Below, one piece after another: positions 36,342 through 45,604 of a stretch of 64,000 nucleotides of DNA (its first letter is position 1; each line of letters begins with the position of its first letter). Both the position numbers and the translations under genes were made by a program. The DNA is from Calothrix sp. FI2-JRJ7 (GTDB taxonomy: Bacteria; Cyanobacteriota; Cyanobacteriia; Cyanobacteriales; Nostocaceae), in contig JAHHGX010000012.1 in assembly GCA_019359675.1 (NCBI GenBank), positions 1-64,000 on the forward strand, read 5' to 3'. The notes under the pieces are model-generated. The model saw only the letters and a list, made by a program, of their open reading frames with translations. It searched no databases and was not told the DNA's origin.

Positions 36342-37082
36342 ATGCAGGCATTTATATCAAAGCCAGTATTTGCAATTACCAAAACACCAGAATTATCCTG
36401 GGAAGAGCTAATTGAATTACCAACATTAGAAGCTGCCATAACGCAAGTTGCTTTCGTATACGATTTTAGTAAGCATCCTTACTTTATTTGGATGAATGAG
36501 GAAGCTACAACACGCGATACTTTTCTTGAGAGTCAACTACCTTTTCGTTTTGCAGTTGAGTCATTTTCCCAAGCATTAGCAGCAGTTCTTGCACGTGTAC
36601 AGTTTCTGGAAGCGCGACTGCCTCTTTTCGCAAATATTGCTGAGGAACATGGTTATGGCAATCTTTTACGTTCCCATAAATTTACTTTTCGTGAATATTT
36701 ACAAGCTTTGGGAGCTTCTGAAGTTGAATTAAATACACCTTGCACTACTCCTGTATTAGCTTTTAATCAATCGATTTTAACTTATTGCCTGACTCAAAGT
36801 CCTGAAGCAGGCGCCGCGATGCTGTGTATAATCGAATATTTATATGTAGGTATTAGCACTTCGATTGCTAGTACTCTACAACAACGGCTCTGGACAATCC
36901 CTGGTAGTCAGTCGCATTACACTACTCACGAAAAACTTGATACCGAACACGCTAGAGATTTAATGAATATGGCAACCCCAGCTTGGAACACAATGGTATC
37001 GCGTTCTCAAGTTGCCCAAGCCCTTGTCCTCGGCGCCTACTATTTTTGGAGTTTGTATAATGATTTGCGCCCCACCCTCTGA
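36342..37082 (+). CDS. Heme-oxygenase-like diiron oxidase (HDO) / iron-containing redox enzyme
   Basis: 246 residues, all-alpha TenA/PqqC-like fold. Metal-ligand motifs are visible: EEHGYGNLLRSH, a mid-protein CIIEYLYVG giving the bridging Glu, and HEKLDTEH, which matches the H-x3-D-x2-H ligand spacing of HDO enzymes. HDO enzymes include UndA (alkene formation), CADD and BesC, which cleave or oxidise amino or fatty acids. Fifteen bp follow the desaturase gene, and the next gene overlaps its end by 23 bp. The reaction cannot be named from sequence. It is probably the key oxidative step of this operon. Confidence 0.82.
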   Translation: MQAFISKPVFAITKTPELSWEELIELPTLEAAITQVAFVYDFSKHPYFIWMNEEATTRDTFLESQLPFRFAVESFSQALAAVLARVQFLEARLPLFANIAEEHGYGNLLRSHKFTFREYLQALGASEVELNTPCTTPVLAFNQSILTYCLTQSPEAGAAMLCIIEYLYVGISTSIASTLQQRLWTIPGSQSHYTTHEKLDTEHARDLMNMATPAWNTMVSRSQVAQALVLGAYYFWSLYNDLRPTL

Positions 37083-38139
37083 TATTTCATTTTCCCAAGT
37101 TCGTGAAGACCTTACAATTGAACTACAGGTTATCAACCAATTAACCCAAACGCAAAATCATCCATTGCGAGTACTAATAATTGCGTCAGGAGGATGTACA
37201 GTACTAAGTTTATTGTCATGTCCAGATGTAGAACATATTGATGCCGTTGATTTAAATCCTGCACAGCTTCATTTAGTTGAATTACGACGACAAGCATTAT
37301 TACATTTACAACTCGAAGAACAACTAGATTTAATCGGCGCCACTAAAATAACTCAAGCCGAACGAGTTAATCTGTATTATCAAATCGCATCTCAACTGCC
37401 AATCTCAACTCGAAATCACTGGGATGCACGAATTGAACAAATTGCTTTTGGTGTAAACCAAGTGGGCAAATTCGAGCAACTGTTTCGCGAATTATCTGCG
37501 AGCTTTACTGCATCAGGTCTTAACCCATTACGCAATCCAGATACCGTAACTTCTCATCCACTATGGCAGCAAATTTTTGAAACTGTCTTTGAACGTAATA
37601 AGCTAGCGCGCATTTTTGGTGATGCTGCCGTTAATTACTCTATGGATAGAAGTTTTGGCACACATTTTGCCGATGTTTTTGCCAAAGCTTTACATAAATA
37701 CACAATGGCAAATTACTTTCTAACTCAAGTTTGGAGTGGTTCTTATTCCTATGGAGTTAATGGTGTACCACTTTACTTGCAACCAGATACCCAAATTTCA
37801 ATTCGAGAACTTGGAACCTCAAGATTACACCTACATCAAGGCGCCTTTGCTGAAAAAATGCTCGAACTAGTAACAAGCCAACCTTACGATTTGATTCAAT
37901 TTTCTAATATTTCTGACTGGATGCCCCCTAATGATTTAGATGAAATGCTTCAAAATGCCGTACATTGCTTAAAACCTGGTGGTGCATTAATTGGACGGCG
38001 CCTTAATGGCGACCATCATCTTGCTTCAGTCATGGCTAAACATATTTATATAGATAAACAACTTAATCACAAACTTTTAGAGTCTGACCGTTCGTTCTTC
38101 TATCGTGAAGTAGTTGTAGGGTGGGTACAAAAAATATGA
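37060..38139 (+). CDS. DUF3419/BtaA-like S-adenosylmethionine 3-amino-3-carboxypropyltransferase
   Basis: 359 residues from ATG 37060, overlapping the HDO gene by 23 bp; an upstream start at 37012 would overlap more. The SAM-binding part reads VLIIASGGCTVLSLLSC, then IDAVDLNPAQLHLVELRRQAL, matching the DUF3419 signature of BtaA, which moves the aminocarboxypropyl group from SAM to diacylglycerol in betaine-lipid synthesis. The C-terminal QFSNISDWMPPNDL and LKPGGALIGRRLN are also typical. No BtaB-like methyltransferase is nearby, so DGTS itself is not the obvious product. Its stop overlaps the next start (ATGA). Confidence 0.8.
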   Translation: MICAPPSDISFSQVREDLTIELQVINQLTQTQNHPLRVLIIASGGCTVLSLLSCPDVEHIDAVDLNPAQLHLVELRRQALLHLQLEEQLDLIGATKITQAERVNLYYQIASQLPISTRNHWDARIEQIAFGVNQVGKFEQLFRELSASFTASGLNPLRNPDTVTSHPLWQQIFETVFERNKLARIFGDAAVNYSMDRSFGTHFADVFAKALHKYTMANYFLTQVWSGSYSYGVNGVPLYLQPDTQISIRELGTSRLHLHQGAFAEKMLELVTSQPYDLIQFSNISDWMPPNDLDEMLQNAVHCLKPGGALIGRRLNGDHHLASVMAKHIYIDKQLNHKLLESDRSFFYREVVVGWVQKI

Positions 38140-38939
38140 AATTCCACCGTATTGCTACCGCAGAGCGCGAGATGTTTCAAGAAGGAATTGTTAGCATTGA
38201 AACAATTGCCAAATATCCTCTAGGAAAAGATTTCTTTCAAATAGACCACGGTCTAGATTACTTTGCTTTTTTTGACCGTCTTGGCAAAGTTAATTACTAC
38301 GTAATGCACGAGGATAATATAGTTGGGGCTGTTGGTGCTGGTATACTACGTAAAATTCCATACCAGCAAGGAGAGGCGCCGATGAGTGCATGGTACCTTT
38401 GTGATTTAAAAGTTCACCCTAATTACCAGCGTCGTAATTTATCTTTACGAATTCTAAGTCATGCCGTAGTTGATGGGATTCGTGAATGCAGCTGTGGTTA
38501 TGCGATTTCAATGAATCCTGGAGATGGTAGTCCTAACCGTTGGGTAAAAGTTATTGAAAAATACTCCAGAATTAAATTTACCACATCTACCCAATTAGGT
38601 ATTTATAGTTTGGATGCAGCAACAATGAGTTATATTGCTCCATTGATTATCAAACACAGGGGCGATATTTCTTATATGAGTCTAAAAGGCATTAAAGACT
38701 TACGTTTGCAAAGCACAGGAAATATTTTGCCACTCGTTCACGTCCAGTGGGGAGCAAATGTTGAGAAAGGCACAGCAGAAGTTATACCAGGGTATACTCA
38801 TATGTTTTGTGTACCTAGTGATGATGAACTTGCACAGGCATTAGGATGTTTTGATATATATCCAGGCGCCAGTGCAAGTGTTGTGAGTCATGGAATGAAT
38901 AATAGTGATTGGCGTTTTATTGTAACTAGTGACATATAG
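38136..38939 (+). CDS. GNAT family N-acyltransferase
   Basis: 267 residues from ATG 38136, overlapping the BtaA-like gene by four bases (ATGA), so translation is coupled. The acetyl-CoA site is in YLCDLKVHPNYQRRNLSLRI (about 90-110), a GNAT motif A with QRRNLS in place of the common QxxGxG/A. The N-terminus carries GQ-like HRIATAEREMF. A long C-terminal half (about 150-267) is unusual and may bind a second substrate. Last gene of the operon. It probably acylates the amine made by the upstream enzymes, by inference. Confidence 0.78.
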   Translation: MKFHRIATAEREMFQEGIVSIETIAKYPLGKDFFQIDHGLDYFAFFDRLGKVNYYVMHEDNIVGAVGAGILRKIPYQQGEAPMSAWYLCDLKVHPNYQRRNLSLRILSHAVVDGIRECSCGYAISMNPGDGSPNRWVKVIEKYSRIKFTTSTQLGIYSLDAATMSYIAPLIIKHRGDISYMSLKGIKDLRLQSTGNILPLVHVQWGANVEKGTAEVIPGYTHMFCVPSDDELAQALGCFDIYPGASASVVSHGMNNSDWRFIVTSDI

Positions 38940-38946
38940 GCACTAA

Positions 38947-39561
38947 TTACTTGACAGATACTTCAGGATTCCGCTGAATGTAGCTTTGAACTGACTGTGC
39001 CGAAGGAAAACCACTAGTTGCAGTTTGTACAGATGGCTGAGTTGTTGTTATAACCTCATACTTCATAGAAGATATGGGGGTTATAAGCGGCTTTGTTGCA
39101 GGTCGTCGGACAGTTACGACAGGTTCTGGGGTTGGAACTGGTAAAGTTTCTATAGTTTGTTTGATTTTTGGTTTTGCTATCTCGGATGTTACATGCTCTC
39201 CTTCTAGAAACGATGAGAGCGAAGATAGCATTGGACTCGAAGGCGCCACTTTAAGTTCGCTGATTTGAGCATCTTTATTAGATATTTCCGTTTTAAGCTC
39301 AGATACTCGCTTCTCTAACTTAGATGACTCTTTCGCAAAGTGGCTCCAAGCTAACATTGATGCAGTTGTCACTGTTACCCCTATGGTTAGTAAAGCTCCT
39401 AGCTGGGGCGAAATAATATCTTTGAGTCTACCATCAAAGACTTGTCGGTTTTCAAGTTGAACTTGCACTGGTTTGGAACCTTGCGTAAATAATAGGGCAC
39501 CAAAACCAGTCAACAATGTACCTGAAATTACAACGGTTGGCAATAAAATTTTTTTGAGCAT
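38947..39561 (-). CDS. Membrane protein with coiled coil and Pro-rich tail, unknown function
   Basis: 204 residues. Hydrophobic segments at about 6-27 (LLPTVVISGTLLTGFGALLF) and about 52-71 (LGALLTIGVTVTTASMLAW), with a loop between. A coiled coil follows (KESSKLEKRVSELKTEISNK), then a long Ser/Pro/Thr-rich segment (about 105-190). I do not recognise the family. Convergent with the GNAT gene, 7 bp apart, so the operon ends here. Confidence 0.65.
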   Translation of the reverse strand: MLKKILLPTVVISGTLLTGFGALLFTQGSKPVQVQLENRQVFDGRLKDIISPQLGALLTIGVTVTTASMLAWSHFAKESSKLEKRVSELKTEISNKDAQISELKVAPSSPMLSSLSSFLEGEHVTSEIAKPKIKQTIETLPVPTPEPVVTVRRPATKPLITPISSMKYEVITTTQPSVQTATSGFPSAQSVQSYIQRNPEVSVK

Positions 39562-40110
39562 ATCGAAAATCTACTGGTATCGAGTTTACATGATTGAAAT
39601 TGTTATTTCTAAAACTGCACCCTAACTGAACAGCCATTCAACACCTCTGTAGTCACTATGTACTGAACTACGGAAGCTAGGGAAGTAAATTTTGCTAACT
39701 TACTCATTTCAAATTAATTTCTTATTAAACCATTGTTTGTATAAATTTGATGAATTTTATGAATCCTTTGTAAATTGTTTACATAGTTGCTGTTAGTGAT
39801 ACCAGTAAATACTTATTTCCGTTTGTAATAAGTTACCAATACATGACTCTATATACGCAAGTTTTCTAATCCAGGCATGGTATATAAAATAACTACCAAA
39901 TAGTAAGTAACCGACTTATACATACGCTTAAACATTGATATGGCAAACAAATCACGAATCCTATATCATATATGCCACTAATATTCCTGTATACAAAGGT
40001 ATATTTTTTATCAAGTTTTTATCACTGAACCGTGTTTGGCGCCGAAGTATATAAAAGTTATAAAAGTTATTAGCGCAAAAAATAATAATTATAGTAGTAA
40101 TTTTGTATGT
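39562..40110. other. Gene-free A+T-rich stretch
   Basis: About 550 bp without a credible frame. It includes ATAAAAGTTATAAAAGTTATT direct repeats near 40050-40070 and one GGCGCC. No RNA gene was recognised. Confidence 0.45.
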
Positions 40111-40140
40111 AAACCCAACTTCGTTTGAGAAGTTGGGTTT
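40111..40140 (-). terminator. Terminator of the ArsR-type regulator
   Basis: AAACCCAACTTC and GAAGTTGGGTTT pair as 12-bp arms around GTTTGA, 15 bases beyond the stop codon of the gene on the minus strand. Confidence 0.85.
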
Positions 40141-40154
40141 GCAGGGGTGGGGAA

Positions 40155-40748
40155 TCAGTTGTCTTTATCCAGACGACAATAAACTGCCTGTTCACGCATC
40201 AACAGTTGGTACCCCACTAATTCGCGCCGCAAAGTGGCAAAATCAGGATGATAACGCTTAATTATTTCATTAACATTACGTTCAGGATATTTTACTCCCA
40301 CTTCAAATTTTTCTACTAACCATTTGAGAACCACCAAGCGTTTTTTTCGACTTGCAGGAATTTCTTTCAGATGTTGTACAGCTTCAGGGTTTTGAAAATC
40401 TCCTTCTATATAAGTTTTTAGTACTTTGTTTTCCCATGCTTGTGTACTAACACCTTCAACCAAAGAAGCCATTTTCTCTGGTGTAAAAATTTCTTTACTC
40501 AAGTTTTGTAATGCCTCACTATCTAACTGATATAAATGAGCATTTCCTTCTGGGCGCATACTAACCAAATGTAACTCTTTTAATTTAGCTAAATGGTGAG
40601 ATACTGTTGGCTCTTTAAGTTGCAGTAGTGCTGCCAATTCCTCCACACTACATTCTTGCGAAGCCAAAATACCTACAATTTTTAATCTGCTTTCATCGGC
40701 TAACGCTTTAAAAAAGCGCAGCAAAATTTTAAATTGCTCATTTTTCAT
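40155..40748 (-). CDS. ArsR-family HTH regulator with DUF2087 domain
   Basis: 197 residues. The winged helix-turn-helix is at about 8-80 (ALADESRLKIVGILASQECS, then LKEPTVSHHLAKLKELHLVS). The C-terminal 70 residues (KRLVVLKWLVEKFEVGVKYP, NEIIKRYHPDFATLRRELVG) are DUF2087, found fused to regulators. Cys residues are C33 and C192 only, so the metal site of classic ArsR is not evident; the inducer is unknown. A palindrome just upstream at 40773-40790 may be its own operator. The divergent side has no gene, so autoregulation is the simplest inference. Confidence 0.87.
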   Translation of the reverse strand: MKNEQFKILLRFFKALADESRLKIVGILASQECSVEELAALLQLKEPTVSHHLAKLKELHLVSMRPEGNAHLYQLDSEALQNLSKEIFTPEKMASLVEGVSTQAWENKVLKTYIEGDFQNPEAVQHLKEIPASRKKRLVVLKWLVEKFEVGVKYPERNVNEIIKRYHPDFATLRRELVGYQLLMREQAVYCRLDKDN

Positions 40749-40772
40749 ACTTTGCTATAATTGATTCGATAC

Positions 40773-40790
40773 TCATCTAATTAGAGATGA
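40773..40790. promoter_or_regulatory. Palindrome upstream of the ArsR-DUF2087 gene
   Basis: TCATCT and AGATGA flank AATTAG, 25 bp before the start codon. Its position fits an autoregulatory operator. Not proven. Confidence 0.4.
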
Positions 40791-41171
40791 ATCTAACTAT
40801 TGTGCTGCCCTCCTTTCACACAGCATTCATTTGTGCCTGTTTGATTTTTTGCAGTCAATTTTTCATTCTCTAGTCTTTTGCCAAGGAAAATTTACTTTCT
40901 TAAGTAGTTCTTTACATTTGTATATGTAAAACTTGTCAAAAGCTACAAAATATGACGCTTCGGTAGAGGAGAATGTGAAGCTAAATATAAGTATTTTCTA
41001 ATTACACCATTAGAAAATTAAAACTAAACAAATAATTGAGTCGCCAAATCAATAGAAAAATCTATCTCAAGTTAGGTGTTAAGGCATCAGCCATGCAATG
41101 ATTAGAGAAACTATATTCATGTGCATCAAAATAGAATTTGTCATGAGGCGCCCATAAGAAACCCGGTTTCT
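40791..41171. other. Intergenic region without a recognised gene
   Basis: A+T-rich. An AGAAACCCGGTTTCT palindrome is at its right end (41157-41171), abutting the stop region of the UPF0182 gene. Nothing else found. Confidence 0.45.
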
Positions 41172-44081
41172 TTACTGTACGGGACGGACAATTGCAGGAG
41201 TTGTGGGTTTAGTGGGTTGGAAAGCTGCTGTGAGCGCATCATCTAAAGTTGGCGCCATCACAATGCGGTCTTGATAGGCAACAACAACTCTAACTAAAGT
41301 TGGAACGCTGTTTTGTTCGGCTTCGAGATAAATCGGTTCGACGTAAAGTAGAGATTGTTCTATAGGAATTATAAGTAAATTGCCTTGAATAACCCGTGAC
41401 CCCTCACGATTCCATAAAGTAATCTGCTGGGAAATAACGGGGTCTTGATTGATTAATGCGTCGATTTGTTCTTGTCCATAAACAAGCTGCTGTTTGGGAA
41501 ATTTATATAAAAGTAATTTGCCGTACTCGTTGCCATCCGAGCGTGCAGCTAACCAAGCGATTAAATTTGGACGTTGAGTAGGGGTAAATGGAAGCAATAA
41601 AATAAATTCTTCGCTTTGAGCAGTTGGTAGTTTGGTAATTAAATAGTAAGGTTCAACTTTGCGAGGTTTTGTACCATAAATCTCGTTAGGTATTTGCCAT
41701 AAGTCCTCGCGGTTATAGAAAACCTGCGGGTCGGTCATGTGGTAAGTCAGTAAACGTTCGGTTTGAACGTTGAATAAGTCTACTGGGTAGCGTAAATGGC
41801 TTGCAAGTTGTTTGGGAATAGCGTCAAGAGGTTTAAACAAGCTTGGAAAGATTTTAGTAAGTGTTGTAATAATTGGGTCGCTTTTATCAGCTACGTAGAA
41901 ATTTACACTTCCGTTGTAGGTATCAACTATAACTTTGACAGAGTTACGGATATAGTTAAATTGATGTTTACCTGGGTCAGAGTATGGATAGCTGTTGCTT
42001 GTAGTGTAAGCATCGATAATCCAGTAAAGATGAATTTTCTCGTTCGTAACAGTAGTGGCGCCACCATCAGCTGCAACTAGGTAGGAATCGCTATCGTAGT
42101 GTAAGAATGGGGCAATTTCCTGTACCCGCTGCATAATATTGCGGCGAAATAGTAATTTTGTTTGCGGTGTGAAATTACGAGTAAGGAGCATTTGCCAATC
42201 TTTAAGATACTGGGCAAATATTAGTCGGCGCCAAAGTTGATTAAGAAGTATTCCTCCACGTCCATTGTAGGCATTATAAATATTATCGTTACCACTTGAA
42301 TAATCCAACTCTTTGGTCTTAGTGCCCGTCATCACATAATTATTAGTGATTTCACCGTAATAAATACGTGGTTTCCCAATCGGTATACTAACTCGAATGT
42401 TTTCATCTGATAACTGTAAAGAACCTTGTCGGTTTCCTGACTCAACACCAATATCTTTAACATAGTACTCTGGTAAACCACCAGGACCCACGGTATTTAC
42501 AGGACTAAGAGTAAAACCATAGCCATGTGTATAAATTAGATGTTGATTTATCCAAGTTTTTGCTTGTTCGGGTAGTGCATTTGAATCTAATTCGCGTCCA
42601 GCAATAATTGTTTGTTGCTTTTCACCTTTTAATTTTTCTTCTGCTCTTAGCGTGTAACGGTCAATATCGGCGCTATAAAATTTGTAGTAAGGTCGTATTT
42701 GCTGTAATTGACGATTTGCTTCTAATAAAGGATTACTATCCCACAGTCTAATATTACGAATTGTTAAGTAATTTTCTTTTAAGTCAGCAGCACTTAACTT
42801 ACCTTGTGGATCAAAAGTTTGTTCTTCAATATCATCTAAGTTAAATGCTTGTCGCGTTAAGGCAATGGTTCGTTCGATGTAAGGACGTTCTTTCACTAAC
42901 TCATTTGGTTGAACTAACAAGCGTTGTGCAATTATTGGTATAAATTCCCCACTTAAGATTGCAATTACAGCAAATACACTGACCGTATAAACTATATGAG
43001 GTGGGATTGGCGTAATTATTTTATTCGTGAAAGACAGATGTATGAAGTGGTTTTGTCTTTTGAGTCTTTGTAAAACTTGGTACAACAGCAAAGCAATTAT
43101 AAATAAATATACTCCAATCAAAAAAGCTGACCAAGTCAATATAGTGTAGGTTGGTAGTTTAATATTAACGTCTGTGTAGCTGGCGCCGAAGTTGACTTGA
43201 TGTTTCTCAAAAAGCAGCGAGTAGCGCAATAACCAGTACCGTAACGCGACTCCAAACATAAGTAAAGAGGCTAAAACATTAAGATGCAAGCGTTGTGGTA
43301 AAGAAAAACCAGGAAAACGACCCTCACTTAAACTCGATGCCGAACGTAGGTAAATAAGTGATACTGCGCTAATATTATATAAAAATATTCCTAATAAGTA
43401 GGATTCTAAAAGTTGCCAAATAGGCAATGAAAAAATATAAGTACTAATATCTTTAAGAAAAAGTGGTTCGTTTGAATTAAAACGGGTTAAGTGAAAAAAC
43501 TCTAAAAACCTATCCCAGTTCGCCAGGAATAGAAAAGCTAAAAATAAGCTTTGAAGTAATCCTAAAACAGTCAATGAAGGATAGTGAAAAATTAGAACAA
43601 GTAGAGTTATTGCAGCAACTAAAGAGACTTGTAGGGAAGATACTGAAAGTTTTGCTAACTTAAAGGTAGGAAAAAATACTAGAATTTCCTTTGGTATTTC
43701 CCAGTTTGGCTGCCAAATTTTAAGGATTTGAATTCCAGTGAAAGTACATGTAATTGCAATACAAAGACTTAAACAAATTACTACAGGCAAAAGAAAGCGT
43801 AATTTAAGCGTTGACGTTTTTTGGTTATTAATTTGCTTTTCTTTATACCTGATGCGTTTGGCGATGATTAAATTAAAAATCAAAAAAGTTGCCGCAATAA
43901 AAAATCCAGCACACCACAATAATAATTGTGTGTTGAAGCGTAACCAAAAAACTTCTGAATATCCGACTTCGCGAAACCATAATATATCTGCTGACAAGTG
44001 TGATATCAAGTCAAAACATATCCAGACACTTGCCAGCAGTATTATATAGAGATAAGGACGCTTCCACAATCGGCGAAACAT
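41172..44081 (-). CDS. UPF0182 family large membrane protein
   Basis: 969 residues. The N-terminal third has about seven to eight transmembrane helices (for example YLYIILLASVWICFDLI, LLLWCAGFFIAATFLIF and AVIAILSGEFIPIIAQR). The soluble remainder carries typical UPF0182 stretches such as IYTHGYGFTLSPVNTVGPGG, PEYYVKDIGV and PRIYYGEITNNYVMTGT. The family is widespread in actinobacteria and cyanobacteria. Its role is unknown. The C-terminal end at 41172 immediately borders a GAAACCCGGTTTC repeat. No operon partner visible. Confidence 0.9.
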   Translation of the reverse strand: MFRRLWKRPYLYIILLASVWICFDLISHLSADILWFREVGYSEVFWLRFNTQLLLWCAGFFIAATFLIFNLIIAKRIRYKEKQINNQKTSTLKLRFLLPVVICLSLCIAITCTFTGIQILKIWQPNWEIPKEILVFFPTFKLAKLSVSSLQVSLVAAITLLVLIFHYPSLTVLGLLQSLFLAFLFLANWDRFLEFFHLTRFNSNEPLFLKDISTYIFSLPIWQLLESYLLGIFLYNISAVSLIYLRSASSLSEGRFPGFSLPQRLHLNVLASLLMFGVALRYWLLRYSLLFEKHQVNFGASYTDVNIKLPTYTILTWSAFLIGVYLFIIALLLYQVLQRLKRQNHFIHLSFTNKIITPIPPHIVYTVSVFAVIAILSGEFIPIIAQRLLVQPNELVKERPYIERTIALTRQAFNLDDIEEQTFDPQGKLSAADLKENYLTIRNIRLWDSNPLLEANRQLQQIRPYYKFYSADIDRYTLRAEEKLKGEKQQTIIAGRELDSNALPEQAKTWINQHLIYTHGYGFTLSPVNTVGPGGLPEYYVKDIGVESGNRQGSLQLSDENIRVSIPIGKPRIYYGEITNNYVMTGTKTKELDYSSGNDNIYNAYNGRGGILLNQLWRRLIFAQYLKDWQMLLTRNFTPQTKLLFRRNIMQRVQEIAPFLHYDSDSYLVAADGGATTVTNEKIHLYWIIDAYTTSNSYPYSDPGKHQFNYIRNSVKVIVDTYNGSVNFYVADKSDPIITTLTKIFPSLFKPLDAIPKQLASHLRYPVDLFNVQTERLLTYHMTDPQVFYNREDLWQIPNEIYGTKPRKVEPYYLITKLPTAQSEEFILLLPFTPTQRPNLIAWLAARSDGNEYGKLLLYKFPKQQLVYGQEQIDALINQDPVISQQITLWNREGSRVIQGNLLIIPIEQSLLYVEPIYLEAEQNSVPTLVRVVVAYQDRIVMAPTLDDALTAAFQPTKPTTPAIVRPVQ

Positions 44082-44231
44082 GCTTTAAAAGTTAGGAGTT
44101 ATGAGTTATGAGTATAGGAACGCAACGAAATCAGGTCTATACAAGTTGTAAGCTAAAAGTAATAGCCTTATTTTATAACCAAACTCTTAACTTATTAACC
44201 TTATTAACTGCTAACTCCTAACTTCTAACTC
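44082..44231. repeat. Tandem GAGTTA/TAACTC heptamer-type repeats
   Basis: GTTAGGAGTTATGAGTTATG at the left and CTTAACTTATTAACC and CTAACTCCTAACTTCTAACTC at the right are complementary sets of heptamer repeats. They resemble the array at 26395-26481. Confidence 0.75.
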
Positions 44232-45518
44232 TTAACTAAATTGTTCTTCAACATCAAGGTTAAAAAGCATTTGCAGTGTTTGCATACATTTTCGGCGTGC
44301 TTCAACATCTTGTTGGGCGCGTAACTGTACCATTGGGTCATGTAAAATTTTGTTAACGATACCGCGTGTTAAAGCTTCAATAATTTCTTGGTGTTTATCG
44401 CCAAATTCTGAACCTAGACGTGATAGAGCTTTTTCTAGTTCTTGTTCACGGATAGATTCAATTTTTGAACGCAAGCAGCTAATTGTGCTAACTGTCTCTA
44501 AACTGCGCCACCAAATATCAAAAGCTTCAGATTCTTGTTCTAGTAAACCTTCGGCTTCTTGTGCCATTTTACGACGACTTTCTTGGTTTTGCGCCACGAC
44601 TGCTTTTAAATCATCAACGTTAAATGCTTGAACATATGTGAGTTCGTTAACATCGACATGGACGTTACGTGGAACTGATATATCAAATAGCATCAAACGA
44701 CGATTTGGTTCTAAGACCATTTCTAACTTGGCACGGTCGAGTATTGGTTCGGTAGCTGACGTGCTTGTAAATACCATATCGCTCTCTGCAATTACTGACA
44801 TCATATCGGCGAGTAGGTGAGTTTTAATAGGTTGTCCTGGGAACTGTTGTGCTAACTCAGTTGCCCGTGCCATCGAACGATTAACAATAGAAATTTCTGC
44901 AACACCTTTAGCTACTAAGTGTTGTACAAGTAACTTTGACATTTTTCCGGCGCCAAGAATAGCGACACGGCACATACTAAGGTCTTCGGCTTTGATATGG
45001 GCCAATTCGACTGCTGCCGAACTAATAGAAACGGCGCCAGTACCAATAGACGTTTCAGAGCGTACCCGTTTGCCGGCTGAAATTGAATGTTTAAATAATC
45101 GATTCAAAATTGTTTTTATACCATCATATTGCTGCCCAAGTTTATAACTATTTTTAACTTGTGCAAGAATTTGACCTTCACCAAGAACTAAGCTGTCTAA
45201 CCCACCAGCAACACGCATCAAGTGCATAACAGCATCTTCATGGAGCAGCATAAACAAGTGAGGACGTAAGACTGTCATGGGTAACTTGCTATGTTCGCTA
45301 AGAAACTGAACAACTTCGCGAATACCGAGTTCGGTTTCACTCGCTGTAATATAAATTTCCAGACGGTTACAGGTACTGAGAATAGCAACTTCTTCAACAT
45401 GAGGGTAATTAAGAAGTTGGGCGATAGCGCTTTCAACCTGTGGTTCTGGAATACTTAATTTTTCCCGGACTTCAACGGTCGCGGTTTTATGGCTTAAGCC
45501 TACTACTGCTATATTCAT
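44232..45518 (-). CDS. hemA: Glutamyl-tRNA reductase
   Basis: 428 residues. It reduces glutamyl-tRNA to glutamate-1-semialdehyde, the first committed step towards heme and chlorophyll. The catalytic Cys is at 50 in [11 protein letters not shown]. The NADPH-binding domain carries [13 protein letters not shown] and the S-A-T-E-P-I stretch [10 protein letters not shown]. The C-terminal dimerisation helix is present. Downstream of glpX in the same direction, an arrangement I recall from other cyanobacteria. A 15-bp inverted repeat between the two probably separates their transcripts. Confidence 0.96.
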   Translation of the reverse strand: MNIAVVGLSHKTATVEVREKLSIPEPQVESAIAQLLNYPHVEEVAILSTCNRLEIYITASETELGIREVVQFLSEHSKLPMTVLRPHLFMLLHEDAVMHLMRVAGGLDSLVLGEGQILAQVKNSYKLGQQYDGIKTILNRLFKHSISAGKRVRSETSIGTGAVSISSAAVELAHIKAEDLSMCRVAILGAGKMSKLLVQHLVAKGVAEISIVNRSMARATELAQQFPGQPIKTHLLADMMSVIAESDMVFTSTSATEPILDRAKLEMVLEPNRRLMLFDISVPRNVHVDVNELTYVQAFNVDDLKAVVAQNQESRRKMAQEAEGLLEQESEAFDIWWRSLETVSTISCLRSKIESIREQELEKALSRLGSEFGDKHQEIIEALTRGIVNKILHDPMVQLRAQQDVEARRKCMQTLQMLFNLDVEEQFS

Positions 45519-45557
45519 CTGCTAAATCGTAATTTGTAACAATGTTTTGTAAGAGAG

Positions 45558-45601
45558 GTCAGGAGTCAGGAGTCCTGATTACGCTTCTCCTGACTCCTGA
45601 C
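45558..45601 (-). terminator. Inverted repeat downstream of glpX
   Basis: GTCAGGAGTCAGGAG (45558-45572) and its exact complement (45587-45601) flank a 14-base loop, three bases after the glpX stop. The 7-mer GTCAGGA-type content links it to the short repeats elsewhere. Confidence 0.65.
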
Positions 45602-45604
45602 GTT

